From NCBI GenBank assembly GCA_028023455.1, contig JAQFVV010000182.1:930001-994000 (forward strand): a DNA stretch of 64,000 nucleotides. Reading direction: 5' to 3'. The DNA is from Epiperipatus broadwayi. Lineage: Eukaryota; Onychophora; Udeonychophora; Euonychophora; Peripatidae. The notes under the pieces were generated by a model. That model made no database searches. It was not told the origin of the DNA and was given only the letters and a program-made list of their open reading frames with translations. The translations under genes were made by a program, and so were the position numbers. This document shows, piece by piece, positions 1-11,507 of the stretch (its first letter is position 1; each line of letters opens with the position of its first letter).

Positions 1-440
1 TTCAGCAATACAAAGGAAAGGTTGACACTTTTACTAAAAAGAGAAATGTCATCATGAAGTGTGTGGAAGAGTTCTACAAAACATTATAATAACAAAGAAT
101 ATGAAAACAAAATTATTATATCTTTTGAAATATCAAGAATTTTAAATGAAGTGAGATATGGAGTAAAATGTGAAAAAGCTCCTGGAAATGATGGAATTAT
201 TATAGATATCTTAAAGGAATCTAGTGAAGAAATATAAAAAATCTATGTACTAAATATATAAATCATAAGAATGTACTAGATGATTGAAAGAATGCATTAG
301 TAATATTGATATTTAAAAAAAGGGGAAAGGAAAATGTTATAAATCTATCAGTTCTATATAAAATTTTTGCTAAGATTATTACAATTCATTGATAGAGAAC
401 TTTGAACTCAACTAATATTATTGAACAAACTAGAATTAAA
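1..440 (+). pseudogene. RTE-type LINE reverse transcriptase fragment
   Basis: Decayed piece of a non-LTR retrotransposon reverse transcriptase, cut by the left window edge. Conceptual translation gives a line like EFYKTL, then SFEISRILNEVRYGVK, then KAPGNDGI, then a broken stretch ending in LKKG and IYQFYIKF. These match the region before and at the start of the RT palm in RTE-clade LINEs (KxGKAPGPDGI ... FKKG ... YRPISLL..YKIF). Several stop codons interrupt it, so it makes no protein. The same family recurs at 6.0-8.8, 17.2-21.1 and 26.5-27.7 kb. The clade assignment comes from recognised motifs, not from a search. Confidence 0.75.
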
Positions 441-2714
441 AATAGTGTAACATAGATCATAATCTACATTCTAATATATTTATATTATCAATATTTGTAT
501 AATTTATCATTCCTGTGTAGAAAATTGTTTAATTCTGCCATTTTATATATAAAAGGGTCTTTAAGTATAGTGAATAAATCCTCTCCTGTTTTTTTTTTTT
601 TACATATGTTTTAGAGTCCAATTGTTTACATGTTTTAACTATAAGAAAGTCCATGTATTTAATTTATTTCACTCCCTTTCTATTATCAAACATAAATTAT
701 GTAATTGATTTAATTTGTTTAGCAAACAACTTGATTTTTTTTTTTTACCATATATAAAGATTTTATCAATGTATCTTATATTTACTTTACTGAAATTTTT
801 GTTAAATTCTTAAATACAGTAATTATTTCTTCATAGTGTATAGCAAAGAGCAAAATTACAGATCTGGGGCATGCATTACAATAACATGAATCCTTATCCA
901 TTTTATAATGCTTGCCTTCCTATGTAGCAGTAATGTTTTCATTACTAAATTTTAAAAATATTTCTTAAATTTTTAATTATCCTTGCTTATTTTATAATGT
1001 CTGTTGATCTCTTTCTATATATATGTGTGTGTGTAGTAAAAACAAAATTATGCATTGCAAAGCGTCTTTTTCGGTAACATTTCTGTAGAGAAAACTAAAG
1101 ACAATATTTACTAGGCTAATCAAATAATGGATTTACGGCTTGACACTTGTGAATCAAAATGTAACAATTTATTATTGATAAATACTGAACAAATGATAAA
1201 AGATATGTGTAAGAGTTTGTGACCTGAATCAACTGGTGAGTGCTGGTTTAGGATGAAATGCATATTGGTGGCCATTTATCTTTTCACGTATGTTTATTCA
1301 TATTTTCAAGAATATGTGATACAGTGGAAGTTAATAAGTATGTCTATATAGATAATAAAAGCTAGATACTCCTTAAAAAGCTCTTTTATTAATTAATATT
1401 TTGATAATTATTTGGGTTGGCTATGAACAAATTATCTGAAAATTTTTTAACTTGCTTAAAATCTGAAAAATGCCCATATCTTATCATGATTTAAATCCCA
1501 GATTGTAGGTATAGCAGATTGATACACTGGATGGCAGATGGTCTGCTATATATATATTTCAGATTTAAAAACGTATTTGATACATTTATCTTTTAGTTAT
1601 ATGTTTCAAGAATATTAGTGGAGTAGAGGTTATTAAATATACCTATAAAGCATATATATGTTCCGCACATGTTTATTTTAATTAAATATATATATATATA
1701 TAATTAAGATGGTAAATAAAGTAATTACAGTTTATTGTTGTTTTTCTTTAAATCAGAAAATTATATATAAGCGTATGTTTATGATTTGTAAACTGTAAAT
1801 AAAATTTCGTTATTTTTTATTTTTACTATTTTATAATCATATCCAGTGCTGGAAGTTAGATAAAGACTTCAGATCTCATAACAACAAACATTGTTTGGAT
1901 TTTAAGAGATTCATGATTATTGGGCAATATTTGAACTAAAATACAGTCAATTGTGTTTTAATATTAGTCTCATTGTTTCAAATAATTTTTACAAAAATTA
2001 AAAATACTTTGATAACATTTGATTTTTATAAAATAAAAAATAGTTCAGAATTTTAATTTGCTTAACCAAAATTAAAGTGTATTAGTATTCTTTAGTGAAA
2101 CTTGTAGTCTTATTCCAAAGAAATGTTTAATAATTTAGACATGTATGTTACAACTAAAAAATATCTTATAAGACACAATTTGTGTGATGTATTTTTATAT
2201 ATATATACAGAAGTGCAATATATGGATGCTAATAAAAGAAAGACCTTTAAATAGTTCACAATAGTGAGAAGTCAAGAAGAATATATATATGTGTGTATGT
2301 ATGTGTGTAATATCGCTTTTGTGAATGTGTAGAGAAAATTTGAAATTTACATTTAGTGAATCTTATAAATAAACATATCTGTTTTTAATGAAATTTTTTA
2401 TTATCATAATGTTTTTAAATAACTTTTGTTTATGTCTCTGAATCAACAATAACATACAATTTCTTTTTTATTTTAACTCAATCTTTAAATCATTTTTTTA
2501 ATGCACTTATATCTATTTGAAAATTGGAAAACAGATATATTATGTAACACCAATAATGTATTAATTTATTTAAAAATACAATTATTAATTCAAGTGAAAA
2601 ATTCTACCAATTTACCAATATAAAAATCAAAATGAAAGTATAAATGGTTGTTAAGTATAAACATTTTTAATTAATAGAAAATGTAAAAAAAAAGTATAGC
2701 TAAGTAAAACCCTA
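441..2714. other. A+T-rich DNA, no recognised feature
   Basis: No coding or repeat family was recognised. The stretch holds short poly(T) runs (around 591 and 738) and short TA or TATG runs (near 1012, 1685, 2195 and 2281). No reading frame looks protein-like. Confidence 0.5.
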
Positions 2715-2822
2715 CATGGCTAAATGACAGATTTTGAAGTTGAAGATGCTTTGGATTGTGGCCCTAACTTTGTCACTTCTACTGTTTGAACTTTTATGAA
2801 CTTCCAAATAATAAAGCATTCA
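2715..2822 (+). repeat. SINE relic (tail family shared with 29.1 and 31.9 kb)
   Basis: The 3' portion, GAACTTTTATGAACTTCC followed by an AATAATAAAGCATTCA-like end, matches the tails of copies at 29.1-29.25 and 31.93-32.06 kb. There the tail runs into (ATT)n. The upstream part contains a weak, decayed tRNA-like head. No target duplication can be seen. Confidence 0.5.
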
Positions 2823-5800
2823 CTTATTTTAAGATAAATAAAAATTTAATTCTAAATATAATCTTAATATTGTTAATATATTTATAGAATTTTTTATAAA
2901 TATTTGTTGTTAATTACATTTTCTTTAAATTTTCAGACATATTAAAATACATTTGTACTGAAAATATTGTAAATGTTCTTAAAATGATGATCTGAAATAT
3001 TAAAGAATCACTGTTATTACTTGATTAAAAAAAATAAAGAAAAGATTTTTAAAGAAAAGGACTTGTTTTTTTTTTAATACTGCAATAATTTCAGACTGTT
3101 CAAAATGTGTATTCTATCATTTTGTATATAATTTCTGATGTTAATTTTAGATCAAATTATTTATATTTTTCTTACTATCATAATATATGAAATTATATTT
3201 TGTGTGCATGTGTGCTAGACCTATTTGTCAAAGTTGCTAAAATTTCATCTAATAAAAATATATATACATTTATATTCAAATTTTTTCATTCGTAAGAATA
3301 GTTTGTAAAGTATTTTAAATGGGACGATACTATTCCAATTTTTTTTCTGTGATATATAGATATATAACACCCATCATACTAAGTATTTAATTTAAAAAAT
3401 TATTTGAAGAAAAAAAAATATCAATATTATCTGTGGCCTTGCAATAACGTTATAATATGAATACAAGAATCGGATGAAATTTACATTATGAAATATTGAT
3501 TTTCTATTCTAGGTTTCTGAATAGAGTATGATGACCATTGTCTTAATATAGTAAATAATTCATGTTTGACTGATAGGTTAAATGTTTTTTTATTATTTTA
3601 TTTTTATCTATATGCTATTCAAATTAATAATTATTTATCATCCAAATCTATTTTAAAATTTTTTGATTGATGATCTTAAAAAGGGAAATCGTTACAAATA
3701 TACCTTTATCTCAATTAGCTATGGAACTTTGTATGAATTTATCATAGCAATCATCATCAATTTATACCCACTATTTTTGATTTGAAATTGATTATTTGCT
3801 CTTATGAACTTTAAAATAAATTCAAAACATTTTTAAAAAACAATCACCATTTTTTTTTAAAAATATGTAATTCATGCTAAAAAATGTATACAGTATGCAA
3901 TATATTTTGATTATAGAATAATATAATTAATATACTTTATTTAATTTTTATCCAATGGCTTTGCAAGACAGACAGCTTTCATTTATGATATATTCAAAGT
4001 AAAGAAGATTCTCATCTTTAATGACTATAAAATAATAAAAAATGCTAGATTCATTCAGCACAGTAAACATTCAAAAACATTTTTTGATCATGTCCAACAA
4101 TAAAGTAGAGTAACATTTAGTTGTAAAGTGTATATATTAACTAAATTATATTTATTCAATCAATTTTATGGATTAAAATTCTTACAATTGTTATTTTGCC
4201 TGTGACAAAAATTCGATGATTACAAAATTGATTTTATACATTGTGCACCTAATGATCAACTTTATATGATTAAATATTACTAAACTTGAGTTTAAAATAC
4301 TATTGTTTTTTTTTAATTTTAAATAAATAATCTCTTAATTTGTTTGTGATTTATTCAAGATGATAGCTGATTTTATTATAAACATAGATTGACAAAAATA
4401 AGAAATGTAATCATTTACTTACGTTATTAAAATGCTAACCATCAATTATACATTAATTTCTTTACCAACATTTTATTTAATTTTATTGCATTTGTGTAAA
4501 ATTAAAAAATGTGCTATTTAAAAAGAAAAAAAACAATTAATAGCACTGCAAAAAAATATTCAATCTTATTAATTATACAAAATTTAAAAAAATGTTAATA
4601 TTTTTATTTTTTTTTTAATTTTAAAATGTTCATTAAGGTTATTATTATTATTATTTTTCATGCATTATTTTAATTCACTGAAACATGTTTCAAAATATTA
4701 TTCTGTTCTTACAAAAGAAGCAAAGTAGTGGATCTTCAATGGAACCATCTTTTTCTCATAAAATCTCTGCCTTGTGTTTTGACTTGAGAGTTTTCTATGC
4801 AGTCATTATTACATTGATTGGCTGTTCTATAAGCATTTTTAAGGCACTTCTGTCAAAGGTTTCAGCCTTTCACGTTATTTCTTTTTAAAATGTAATTTGC
4901 CCTCAGGTTAGTTTTTTATAATATGCTTAGTAAAATTGTTATTCATTAATTAACACTTTTTTTTTGATTAAAGTTTTATTTTCTTAATTAATTTTTTTTA
5001 TATTTTGAATTTAAAGTAACAAATTAACTTTTTCCCCTTAGAAATTCTTTATAATTGATTACTTTTTTATGTGAGATTTTACTTTATGGAATATCTTGAG
5101 AGTCTGGGTAATTTCACTAACCAGGAAAGGTAAAAGTGTAATTGAAAGAAATAGCAACATGAGCTTGAGGAATGTGATTTGGTTTGTCAGATAACTGTGG
5201 ATGGGGATAATTATAGGTTAAGGATTAGTTGAAAGAATTAATGTTATATAATTAAAGCAATGAAAAAACAAAATGAAAATCAGTTGTAATGAGTAGATTA
5301 ATGTTAATTTGTAGTATTAGAGGAAATATTATCAAGAATCATTAATAATAATTACTAAACAAATAAATAATTTTTCCTTTCTTTAATAACTTTAACAATG
5401 CTATAATTTATTTTTACTTGATCAATCTTACAGTTTTGACTGATCAGCAATCTTTATCAGAGTTATAATTTATACATGTATATGAATATCTAAACATAGA
5501 TTATCTAAACAATTGAATCCTTTTTACATACCTATTATATTTATACTAAATACATACTCTCAAATATCTATATTGCATTATATATCATAATCATGTTTAA
5601 GTCATTGCTGCAATCATTTTATATATATATATATATTTACATACTAGTTAACAACAATAATATACCTAAATTAATAAACTTGTAATTTTTAATTACTCTA
5701 TTAACATTTTATTATTACTTATTTTATTTTACTTATTACTTTTTTATTATATATATGTATGTATTATTTATTAAAAGCCAGTCAACACTTATGACAATCC

Positions 5801-6039
5801 TAATATCAATAACAATCAGCAATTTCAAACTGCTGTCAAGGAAACTTCATTTTAATAATAAAGATGGAATTATATAAAATGTATTTCCTTAATTTTTAAT
5901 CTAACTTTAACTATTTTTATATATTATTATAAAATATGTTTTTTATAATATATTTTTGGGATTCACATTTGACTTATATTAAAATTTAATAACTGCCAGG
6001 TTTTTAAATTTTTAATTCATCAACATCATCATTTTCAAT
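2823..6039. other. A+T-rich DNA, no recognised feature
   Basis: Low-complexity A+T sequence with short poly(A), poly(T) and TA runs (for example about 5620). A 67-codon frame at 4685-4888 has no recognisable domain or coding signature and is not called. Confidence 0.5.
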
Positions 6040-8800
6040 CATTATCAATTTACTGCAGAATGAAGGTCTCTCCATATTCAATCCTTTTTTGACCTCTAGC
6101 CTCCCTTCACATCATCCTCCCAGCACATTTTCTTATTTCATCCATCCATCTAACATGTAGTCTATTTCTAGTTTTTTTTTTTTTACAATCTCTTGGAATC
6201 TAGTTTAAGATTTCAACTGTCCATCTATTATCATCTTTTCTAGCAATATGTCCAACCCCGCTCCACTTCAGTTTTTTAATTCTTTCAATGATGTCAATAA
6301 TACCTGTTTGTTCTCTCAATCATATATTTCATTTTCGATCTCTTTTTGTTATTTCTAACATGCATCTCTCCATACTTCTTTGAGTGGTCTGAAGTCTCTG
6401 TATTGCTTTTCTATTAAGTGACCAAGTCTCAGATCCATAAGTAACACATTTATTAAAAACCTTCCTTTTTAAACACATAGGCATATTTCCTTTTAATATT
6501 AAGTTATTTCTATTAAAAGCACTCCAATCAAGTTTAATTCTGTGATTAATTTCATCTATTATGTTTCTATCTGTAGTAATATTCTAACCAAGATATTTGT
6601 AATTATTAACCTCTTTAATTCATCATTATCAATTTTCTTCTTTTGTCAAAATCCATTGAACTATACTTTAGCCTTTTTAACATTTACTTTTAATCCTGCT
6701 TTCTTACTTTCATCTGATAACTCTTGCAACATTTCCTGAAACTCTACAAGCATTATTTCAAAAACAATTACATCATCTGCAAAATCTAGATGACTTAAAT
6801 AATCTCTCATTTACTTTTTTTGCTTAGTTTCCCATTTTAATTCACAAAATACTTATTGCAAAACTGCTGGTGTTGTACACCCTTCTTGATGTTTAGCTTT
6901 TTAGTATCATTATGTAATCTAATAGTTGCTATTGCATTTTTATAAACATTCTTCAGAAAATGACACTATCTTGGGTCTATGCCTTGATGATCCAATGCTT
7001 TAATCACTGAAGAAATGCTTATAGAATCAAAATGCATTTTTATAGTTTGCAAATCTAAAGCATAATGGGAACTCATATTCATTGGTCCTTTCTATAACTT
7101 TTTTCATTACTTGAATATGATCCATTGTACTAAAACCATTTTTAAATCCAGCTTATTCTTTTGGTTGATTAAAATCCAAAGTTCACTGTAAATGTGTTGC
7201 AACTATTTTGTAAAAATTTTGTATATAATTGATAAAAGTTTGATAGATCTATAATTTTTAATATCTTCTTTATTACCTTTTTTAAATTGTAGTATTAATA
7301 CTACATTTCTTCCAATCATCTGGTATATCTTTATCATTTAGACATTTGGTATATAACTTTGCTAATAATTTTTCTATTTTTTGTCCTGCTTCTTTTAAGA
7401 TATTGATTACAATTCCAACATTACCTGAAGTTTTTCCTTCTTCATAAATTTAATTGCATGTCTTACCTTTTTCATTTAAAATTCTAGACAATTCAGAAGA
7501 TATAGTAGTTGTAGGAGATACTACTCCTTGTTCTTTATTGCTTTATAATTCTTGATAGAACTCTTCTACAAATTTTATAATGTCATCTTTCTTTTTAATA
7601 ATAATTCCATCTTTTTTTTTTATTGGAGAAAATAAGTTTCCTACCAATACCAAGATGCTGTTTTACATTCTAGGACTTTTATTCTCTTCTATAGCTTTCC
7701 TTGCTAATTCACAATTGTATTTTTTATATTATTATCTTTTTTTTTCATTCTATTTTACAAAACTCAAGATATTTGATTCTTCTTAGTATAACATTTTTAT
7801 ATATTTTCATATTCCTTATTTTTTCATAAATTGTTTTGTCTCAGTAGAAATTGTACTAATCAATTGCTGCTTCTTTTGTACCAGCTATCTTTTTTTCAGT
7901 TTTTAAAAGTGTATCAGTTACTGATTTAATTCAAATCTGAATCATGTTCAAAATCTGTTAATATTTGAAAATGATTTGCAATGTCTAATCTAAACTTATT
8001 GGAATGCTTCTGGAGATTAAGAATATCAACTGTGAATATTGTTTTTGTTAAAAAAATTTGTGTTTCTAGTTTTGCATCAAGTATTTTACATATCACTAAT
8101 TGATGATAACTTCCTGTGGAGAATTTATTAAGAACATTACCACCTTGAAATACATATTTTCTGTTTTTATCAAAATATAAAACAAGTTTTTCTTTTTCTA
8201 CAAACTCCACAAGTCTATGACATTTCTCATTTCTATCACCATAACCAAATTTACCTATAGCACTTTCATCTTTCAATTGTTTACCAATTCTAGCATTAAA
8301 GTCTTCCATGATAATTTTAAAATGTTTTGTCGGATCAAAAGCATTTTTATACTTCCTTGTAAAAATTCTCTACTTTGTCATCACAATGAAAGCTTGTTGG
8401 GGCATAAACCTGAATTATCTGCACTTGATATCTGCTATTAAGTTTAATAATTAATTTTACCACTGTCAGTATCCACAATGATATTCTTCCAATTTTTATT
8501 TATAATAAATCCTACTTTACTTATACTTCCAATATTTTTGCCTTTGTAGTACAGTACATGTCCTCTTTTTAAATCAAGTGTCTCTTCACCTTTTCTTTGA
8601 AATTCACAAAGTCTAATAATGCACATTAAATATGAGACAGTTATAATTCTTGCAATCTTCCTTTACTTGAAAGTGATCTGCAAAGTCTCATCATCAAGTG
8701 GCAGTCTGAGTCTGCAACCAGGATATTCTTAGCAATCTTGGCATTCGAACATCAATTGCTTCCTTGGCTGGCAACTTTACAGTCTTCTGTAGTTTATTTG
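6040..8800 (-). pseudogene. RTE-type LINE, endonuclease plus reverse transcriptase, largest copy
   Basis: Minus-strand degenerate LINE reading from about 8.8 kb down to 6.04 kb. At the N-terminal side an apurinic-type endonuclease can be followed: KVGFIINKNWKN, then IIQVYAPTSFHCDD, then EDFNARIGK (a variant of the usual GDFNAKIG), then GKFGYGDRNE within 8309-7926. The palm motif FADD is intact at 6783-6772 inside HLDFADDVIVF. The C-terminal region gives QRLQTTQRSMER, then RIKKLKWSGVGHIARKDDNRW, then RWMDEIRKCAGR, the usual RTE C-terminal block. Frameshifts and stops break it into many frames, so it is inactive. The domain order EN-RT and the GHIARK block support the RTE clade (proteins of this type are often auto-annotated as craniofacial development protein 2-like). 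Plus-strand frames in this span are shadows. Confidence 0.85.
8630..8800 (-). other. Conserved segment upstream of the RTE endonuclease
   Basis: Reading on the minus strand, this segment (KLPAKEAIDVRMPRLL, then ISWLQTQTAT) has counterparts just before the endonuclease in the copies at 17.35-17.52 kb and 26.88-27.03 kb. It is therefore part of the element, either 5' leader or the start of its coding region, and not host sequence. Confidence 0.5.
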
Positions 8801-9104
8801 TGTCTGTCATGATTGTAAATATCTATTATTAAAAAAAATTCTGCCTTCAAAAAAACTTAACTGATTATTGTTAAGAACTATCAGATAACTGAGAAGAAAG
8901 ACCATGGTATTTCTTGATTTTAAACTTGGAGTTAAAAAGCTATTAACTATGTTGGTGAGCAGTTTGTCCACAGTAGCTGCAACATCAAGAACATATGGAG
9001 TAGTCATTAGGAATTTACACTGCTTAAGGCCTCAAAGACTCTTGTATTCAGTTAACAGCAAATTTCTATCTGCAGCCAAATTTTTAATTACTTTTTTTTT
9101 TATA
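8801..9104 (+). other. Higher-complexity island, weak candidate first exon
   Basis: This span is less A+T-biased than its surroundings. An ATG at 8904 sits in a favourable context (agaccATGG) and opens a frame to 9137. The translation is poor in acidic residues and rich in Ser, Arg, Leu and Ala (for example RTYGVVIRNLHCLRPQRLLY), as in mitochondrial targeting peptides. A GTGAGC donor-like hexamer lies at about 8955. No homologous protein is recognised. The opposite strand also has a 66-codon frame, and the island abuts the 5' end of the minus-strand RTE copy, so it may be element leader. The gene interpretation is weak. Confidence 0.15.
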
Positions 9105-9773
9105 TTATATAGTAGCTCCTTTTTATCTTTCCTATAACTTATTTTTGTTTTATTATAGTTTTATTATTTAAACTTATCTCAATCATATTTATATTGGTAC
9201 AGTTTTAAAATTAAATTTTTACTTGTGTTGAATTATTTTATGCTATACTTTTTAAATACATGTCCTGTTTCTGTTTAATATAAGAAAACAGGTGATTTTT
9301 TTAAAATTGTATTTATATTGCATTAATTTTGTATACATTGAATTTTTTTGTTTCTGAAATGTAAAATAGTTTTAATATTATTAATTTGACATTTTCTACA
9401 TTTAATTTTCCACTAAATAATTGTTTGAATTTTCATAATATTTTTTAATATTTTTATTATCTAATATCCTTTTTTTATTTATTATTTTGAAGTTTATTAT
9501 ATTATAAAATATTTTATTGATTTTGTATTTTTATGTTTCAAAGGAACTTTATTCACAAAGAAAACAAAAAGGTTACAATGGGTTACAGAGTTTATACATT
9601 TGCAATACCTTTTTTTTTTTTTTTGTTAATAGAAAAAAACACACATAGTAAAATTTATGTATTACATTGTTAAAAAAAAATGGTAACACACACAAAAAAA
9701 AATGGAAGCAACAAAAATAAATTGTATACAATGAATGGTTGGATTAATAAAAGTGATTTTGTATTTTTAATTA

Positions 9774-9886
<113 letters not shown>

Positions 9887-9957
9887 TTAATATTACAAAT
9901 TATTAAATTTATTATTCTTATTATTAAAATTATTAAAAATTTTATTTTTATTATCAT

Positions 9958-10077
9958 TGCAAATAATTTTATTTTCTATCAATTTAATATTTTTTTACAA
10001 ATTTAATTGGATAATCATTATTTAAAAGTTTATATTAAAAAATAATCTAAAATTGATAGAAAATAAAATTATTTACA
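9958..10077. repeat. Short inverted repeat inside the foldback
   Basis: Arms of about 25 bp (AAATAATTTTATTTTC plus TATCAATTT at 9961-9985, complement at 10050-10075) are separated by about 65 bp. Confidence 0.7.
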
Positions 10078-10513
10078 GCAGATAGTAGTAGAAATTAATT
10101 ATATAGGTATTAAAACTCTTAATAATATAATGTAGCTAAAAATCTAAATAAAATCAATAGAAAATTTAATGCAATGAACTTTAAAATAATAAATAAAAAA
10201 GGGGAAAATATAATAAATTCAGATAATTGTACAAATGAAATGTATGAAATTAAATGGAAAAAATGCCAATGTAATAATATTAAAACTAATTAATTGGGAG
10301 AAAGAAAATCAATTTTACCCAAAATTCAACAACATAAATGTAATTTAAAAAATCACTTGTTTATTTATATTCAATAGAAACAGGACATAAATTTAAAAAG
10401 GATATCATTAAAAAATGATTCGATACAATAATAATAAAAGTGAAAGAAAATACCCTTATAAATAATATTAAACTTACATTAAATAAGGTTTTAAATTTGA
10501 AAATTGTGCTAAT

Positions 10514-10782
10514 ATAAATATAAGTGTGATATATAGAGCTCGCAAAACAAACTCTTAACCAGCTTTGTAGAATACTCCCAACCTCATACCGGTTTCTGCT
10601 ACTGGCTTCCTCAATGAAGTCCTAGATGCCAGTACCAGAAACCGGTCTGAGGTTGGGGATATTCTACAAAGCTTGTTAAGAGTTTGTTTTGCAAGCTCTA
10701 TATATAACATTTCTAAACACAAGCTTTATTAAGTTAAGTCATGTGACATCTGACTTGATTTTTTTTTATAAATATAAGTGTG
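10514..10782 (+). mobile_element. Palindromic insertion with 15-bp target duplication
   Basis: The exact direct repeat ATAAATATAAGTGTG (10514-10528 and 10768-10782) brackets 239 bp. The first part (10529-10704) is a near-perfect hairpin with arms of about 77 bp, running from ATATATAGAGCTCGC through CCTCATACCGGTTTCTG to CTACTGGC, with a loop of about 21 nt. The last part (about 10663-10767) carries the outer stem AAAGCTTGT/ACAAGCTTT, a hairpin TTAAGTCA/TGACTTGA and about 9 T residues directly before the second target copy. The long target duplication points to target-primed retroposition, but the end is oligo-T and not oligo-A. The insertion lies inside the right arm of the older 9.1-10.85 kb inverted repeat. 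Confidence 0.85.
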
Positions 10783-11164
10783 CTAAATTCAAAGAATAAA
10801 ATTAGAAGAAAAGAAAAATAAATTATAGAAAATTAAGAGTTTATGCAATATAAAGGAACCTAATAAAAAAATTCATCTTTATATATATATCTATTGTTAC
10901 ACATATTATCATTTATAAATAAATAAAAATTACGTAGTAGAATTATGTTCTCTTTTTACCATCGTATTTTGAAACCTAGTGAATGGTTTGACATTGGGTT
11001 GTTACATATTTTATTTAGTCAGTCTTTTAAAATGAAGTCAAATATACAAAGGTTACATTTATTGTAGTACATACATATGCATATTAGTAGGATGATTAAT
11101 ATTTTATTTTGATTGGGATTTTCATCTTTTTAAAGATAAGCAAAATCTGTTTATTTTCATTCTT

Positions 11165-11343
11165 TCTTAATATAATAAAAAAAATACATATATTTGTTGT
11201 GTCTATGTATATATATGAATGTGGGTTCATTTATTTTATTATTGAAAATATATGTTTAGTTGATTATTAACTTAAAAAAATGAGCTGGATTTGGTAGTGA
11301 GTGATGAGGTTAGATTGTAAAGATATCCTTATAATTGTTTAGT
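11165..11343 (+). repeat. Dispersed repeat, inverted partner at 21.49-21.67 kb
   Basis: About 180 bp, from AATATAATAAAAAAAATACA through GGGTTCATTTATTTTA and GAGCTGGATTTGGTAGT to GATATCCTTATAATT, recurs as the reverse complement at 21490-21670. Both copies end close to the same points, so this is a defined repeat. No tRNA boxes or terminal repeats are recognised. Confidence 0.75.
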
Positions 11344-11344
11344 T

Positions 11345-11372
11345 CTGAAAAAGACTGCTGGTTAGTCGAAAC
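11345..11372 (+). other. Hammerhead-core-like motif (degenerate)
   Basis: CTGAAAAA, then a GACT/AGTC stem with a 7-nt loop, then GAAAC. The layout CUGANGA-stem II-GAAA is the core of small hammerhead ribozymes, known from Penelope-like and other retroelements. The invariant G of CUGANGA is A here, and a clear stem III with cleavage site was not found. If this is a relic it is inactive; coincidence is possible. Confidence 0.25.
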
Positions 11373-11507
11373 TATAAGAATAATCTTGTAAAAAAAAAAA
11401 GTAGCATTGTAAAAGTGATTAAAAAAGAATTTATTTGTTTTATAAAATTAATTAGTGCATAAAGAAAATTTAAGTTGAAAGAAAAATAAAATACTGCAAT
11501 AATAATT

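Noticed and set aside
8217-8441. 74-codon plus-strand frame
   Set aside because: Shadow of the minus-strand RTE endonuclease.
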